From Leptospiraceae bacterium (lineage in GTDB: Bacteria > Spirochaetota > Leptospiria > Leptospirales > Leptonemataceae): a stretch of 9,462 nt of DNA. Location: positions 1 through 9,462 of the forward strand of contig JAGRNC010000079.1 of NCBI GenBank assembly GCA_020440935.1, written 5' to 3'. Below, piece by piece: positions 7,221 through 9,462 of this stretch. The translations under genes were made by a program, and so were the position numbers. How positions within the stretch are numbered: the stretch's first letter is position 1; the number at the start of each line of letters is the position of its first letter. The notes under the pieces were generated by a model, which made no database searches, was not told the DNA's origin, and was given only the letters and a program-made list of their open reading frames with translations.

Positions 7221-7257
7221 GCAGGCAGCGAACAAAATGTCAGGTTTCGCTGCCTGC
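7221..7257. terminator. Strong hairpin at the convergent gene junction, no U-tract
   Basis: GCAGGCAGCGAA (7221-7232) pairs perfectly with TTCGCTGCCTGC (7246-7257), giving a 12-bp stem with a 13-base loop. It sits just after the outer-membrane protein stop (7199) and covers the last codons and stop of the MFS gene. Neither strand has a run of U after the stem, so it is not a classical intrinsic terminator. It may act as a two-way transcript-end stabiliser or pause site. Confidence 0.55.
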
Positions 7258-8508
7258 TGGCCTGCGGCGGCGAGACTTTCGCACGATATTGAGTATTACA
7301 ATGCCAAGCCCGCCAAGAAGCAAGGCCAGACCCGCCCCCTCGTACAGCTGATGTAACTCACCGCCATTTCGCAATGGCTCGGTAATGATCGGAGAAAAGA
7401 ACTGACCCAGGAAAATGGCGGCTCCCAGGGCTCCCAGTACCCGACCTCGGAATGCTTCCGGAGTAACCGCCGCTGTCCAGAGATTCAAATTGGGCATTAG
7501 CATCCCAAATCCCAGGCCGCAAATGGCCAGGCCAATCCAGACCTGGATCATATGCGATGCGCTTCCAAAGACCACATATCCCACTCCCATGAAGAAGCAA
7601 ATGAGTACGCATATCATTAGATGCGAAAAGCGGCGACGTACAAATCCAAAATTTAAACTGCAAATCGAAGAAACCAGCGTTGCCAGCGCAATGGACATTC
7701 CGCTAATCGCGCCTTTCGCTCCAAATTTGCTCTCCAGAAAGAAGGGAAGTTGCACCGGAATCAGATAGAATGCAACCATTCCAGCGAATGCGAACAGTAG
7801 TAGAAATACGATGACTGGAAGATGGAGCTTCTCGGGATCATCGGGAAGCGCTCGGCTGTATCCGTGGCTTCTTTCCGGTTCGTAGATACTAAAGAATACA
7901 GCGGGCGCCATAATGAATGCCGAAGAATAGACCAGAAAGGGACCTCTCCAGCTCCATTCCGATAATAGCCCTCCGGCCACAAGAAATAGAACACCGCCAA
8001 ATCCCATGAAAGCGGCCTGGAATCCCATGAAACGAGCCCTGGCGGGCCCCTGAAAATAGTCGGAAATCAAGGCCGTCGCTGATGTAATGACCCCGGCCAC
8101 ACTCATACCCAGAAAGGCGCGACTCACCAGGAGCAAGGGCAATGAATCCAGAAAAAAGCCCGACGTTCCACTGATTCCGTACAGAATGGTGGCGATAAAT
8201 AGAAGCCTTCGCCGGCCGAATCGGTCGGCTACCCATCCTGCAATGGGCGCAAACAAGGCAATAAAGAGAGCCGGCAAGGTCAGTACCAGGCGAACCAATA
8301 AGGCGCTCTCTTCCACATCGGAAAAGTGCCCCTGCATGGCAGGAAGCGAAGGCGAAATCGTGGCGCCAGCCATCACCGTTAAGGAACTGGTGGAAAGTAA
8401 AGAAAACTGCAGAAGCCTGCCGTGGCTGTTGCCCGACGCCGATTGCGATCTCGGTGTTCTTTCGTTGTCCGGTTCGGCTTCATACCGGTCGGAAGTATTT
8501 GATGTCAT
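7240..8508 (-). CDS. Major facilitator superfamily (MFS) transporter
   Basis: A 422-residue inner-membrane transporter with about 12 hydrophobic helices. A polar, charged N-terminal tail of about 30 residues precedes helix 1. The signature MFS motif A, GWVADRFGRRRLL, lies at 91-103 between helices 2 and 3. A related, weaker sequence follows the middle loop (around GFVRRRFS, 288-295). The pattern resembles proton-coupled drug/efflux or multidrug-resistance type members, but the substrate cannot be read from sequence. The C-terminus is a basic tail (RKSRRRR). The ATG at 8506-8508 lies inside the 3' end of the upstream acyl-CoA synthetase gene, overlapping it by 29 bases in another frame. An AGGGA lies six bases before this ATG, so translation is likely coupled. 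Operon membership with the CoA ligase fits export or uptake of an organic acid, though this is inference. The next internal Met is residue 46, which would remove part of helix 1. Confidence 0.88.
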   Translation of the reverse strand: MTSNTSDRYEAEPDNERTPRSQSASGNSHGRLLQFSLLSTSSLTVMAGATISPSLPAMQGHFSDVEESALLVRLVLTLPALFIALFAPIAGWVADRFGRRRLLFIATILYGISGTSGFFLDSLPLLLVSRAFLGMSVAGVITSATALISDYFQGPARARFMGFQAAFMGFGGVLFLVAGGLLSEWSWRGPFLVYSSAFIMAPAVFFSIYEPERSHGYSRALPDDPEKLHLPVIVFLLLFAFAGMVAFYLIPVQLPFFLESKFGAKGAISGMSIALATLVSSICSLNFGFVRRRFSHLMICVLICFFMGVGYVVFGSASHMIQVWIGLAICGLGFGMLMPNLNLWTAAVTPEAFRGRVLGALGAAIFLGQFFSPIITEPLRNGGELHQLYEGAGLALLLGGLGIVILNIVRKSRRRRPAGSET

Positions 8509-9462
8509 AAAGGGTCCCTGTTCGTTCTTCCGGATCCTTCCAGACTGCTTCCACTCGCAAGCCTACAGAAATGTCCTCCTCTTCGATTTCTTCGATGAGA
8601 TGGTACAAATGCGTATGGGATCCATCGAGCTTGATGTACCCATAGCTGTAGGGCGGCTTCTTCGGCTGCCCCGGAAATTCCAGATGCACCGTGGTGAAGC
8701 TTTCCAGAATACCCCGGCGGGGCAATTCTATGTACTCGGTGCATTCGACAAAGCATAATCCGCAATAGATTTTGGGCGGCACTTGAACTCTTGAACAGGA
8801 AGGGCAAACGCTACCATAGATTTTTTCTTCGTATTTTAGACCTGTATAGAATTTGGACAGAGCTTTCCCGTATACCCAGTGGTAGGGGATGTTCACCCGG
8901 CCGTCCACTTTGTTGATTAGCTTCAGGTTTCCGGCGTATTCTTCGATGATTTTGTTCTTCTGAATTTTACCTGTAGCCGTCCGCGGCAGATCGTTTACCA
9001 GCTCAATGATTCGCGGCCGTTTGAAGTCTGCCATCTTCTGCCGCAAATAGCTTTTGATTTCTTTTTCGCCGGTGGAGGCCGCCGGCTTTACGATGATAAA
9101 GGCCGCCACTTCTTCGCCGTATTTTTTATCCGGAATTCCGACAACAGCGCAATCCTGGATGTCTTCGTGCTCGTGGAGCACTTCTTCGATTTCCTTGGGA
9201 TAGATGTTTTCGCCACCTCGGATGATCATCTCCTTCTTACGGCCAACGATAAAATAATAGCCATCTTGATCGCGGTATCCCTGATCGCCGGTATGTAGCC
9301 ATCCATCGCGAATGCTTTCTTCGGTGGCGGATGGATTGTTCCAGTATCCCTGCATCACGTTGGGCCCCTTGATGCAGATTTCCCCGATCTCACCATCGCC
9401 CAGCAATTTACCGTCCTCGTCCTGGATTGACATTTCCTGGCCATCGATGGGAATGCCAATAG
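8480..9462 (-). CDS. Acyl-CoA synthetase fused to DUF35 Zn-ribbon/OB-fold domain (5' end missing)
   Basis: The 3' part of a gene running off the right edge; the frame stays open to 9462, with IGIPIDGQE upstream of the internal Met at 9431-9433. The first part is the C-terminal half of an ANL-family AMP-forming acyl-CoA synthetase: GEICIKGPNVMQGYW, WLHTGD (ribose-binding Asp), the hinge and A8 region GRKKEMIIRGGENIYP, and PRTATGK with the adenylation lysine at codon 8966-8968. A linker of about 45 residues follows. Then comes a rubredoxin-like zinc ribbon with CPSC and CGLC (8753-8806) and an OB-fold ending at the C-terminus, together the DUF35 module. The ligase would activate a carboxylic acid as its CoA thioester. 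DUF35 modules in known systems dock onto SCP2-type thiolases or hydratases and help hand over CoA intermediates. Fusion of the two in one chain suggests direct transfer of the acyl-CoA product. The MFS gene follows with an overlap. The acid substrate is unknown. Confidence 0.9.
   Translation of the reverse strand, partial: IGIPIDGQEMSIQDEDGKLLGDGEIGEICIKGPNVMQGYWNNPSATEESIRDGWLHTGDQGYRDQDGYYFIVGRKKEMIIRGGENIYPKEIEEVLHEHEDIQDCAVVGIPDKKYGEEVAAFIIVKPAASTGEKEIKSYLRQKMADFKRPRIIELVNDLPRTATGKIQKNKIIEEYAGNLKLINKVDGRVNIPYHWVYGKALSKFYTGLKYEEKIYGSVCPSCSRVQVPPKIYCGLCFVECTEYIELPRRGILESFTTVHLEFPGQPKKPPYSYGYIKLDGSHTHLYHLIEEIEEEDISVGLRVEAVWKDPEERTGTLYDIKYFRPV

Noticed and set aside
8087..8758. A 223-codon open frame on the plus strand opposite the MFS and CoA ligase genes
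   Set aside because: Basic, Ser/Arg-rich antisense translation with no family match; both opposite-strand genes carry clear motifs.

Overview
The window looks like chromosomal DNA of a diderm (Gram-negative type) bacterium with a moderate GC content of roughly one half. Several genes suggest a spirochaete of the Leptospirales type. They include a class III adenylate cyclase carried on a 7TMR-DISM receptor, small lipoproteins with loose lipoboxes, an SCP2-type thiolase, and an acyl-CoA synthetase fused to a DUF35 Zn-ribbon/OB-fold domain. This taxonomic guess comes from gene content only and was not tested by any search. I see no tRNA, rRNA, CRISPR array, transposase, phage gene or other sign of recent transfer, and coding style appears uniform.

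Layout from left to right. Positions 1-224 (+) hold the 3' end of a SCO1/SenC-like copper chaperone gene. It converges on a minus-strand pair: the receptor adenylate cyclase (323-2365) preceded by a small lipoprotein gene (2369-2728). The pair's stop and start are separated by a single codon in the same frame. A strong U-tracted terminator (2765-2796) separates this pair from the SCP2-type thiolase (2822-4099, minus). Next is a minus-strand single-pass membrane protein whose C-terminal half resembles a type II secretion pseudopilin (4230-5243). Across a short divergent promoter region lies a secreted DUF2141 protein (5330-5782, +). A 271-bp non-coding gap with repeats and inverted repeats follows, then a TorF-like outer-membrane beta-barrel protein (6054-7199, +). 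That gene converges on an MFS transporter (7240-8508, minus), with a 12-bp perfect hairpin at the junction. The MFS start overlaps the 3' end of the acyl-CoA synthetase-DUF35 fusion gene (8480-9462, minus), whose 5' end lies off the right edge.

Two themes can be read. One is acyl-CoA metabolism: the thiolase belongs to the class that often works with DUF35 proteins, and the only DUF35 domain in view is fused to a CoA ligase about 4.4 kb away. The other is envelope biology and signalling: a receptor cyclase with a co-transcribed lipoprotein, a secreted DUF2141 protein, an outer-membrane barrel, and a membrane-anchored pilin-like domain. I do not find one clearly new multi-gene system. The most unusual items are the domain fusions and the stop/start junction between the lipoprotein and the cyclase.
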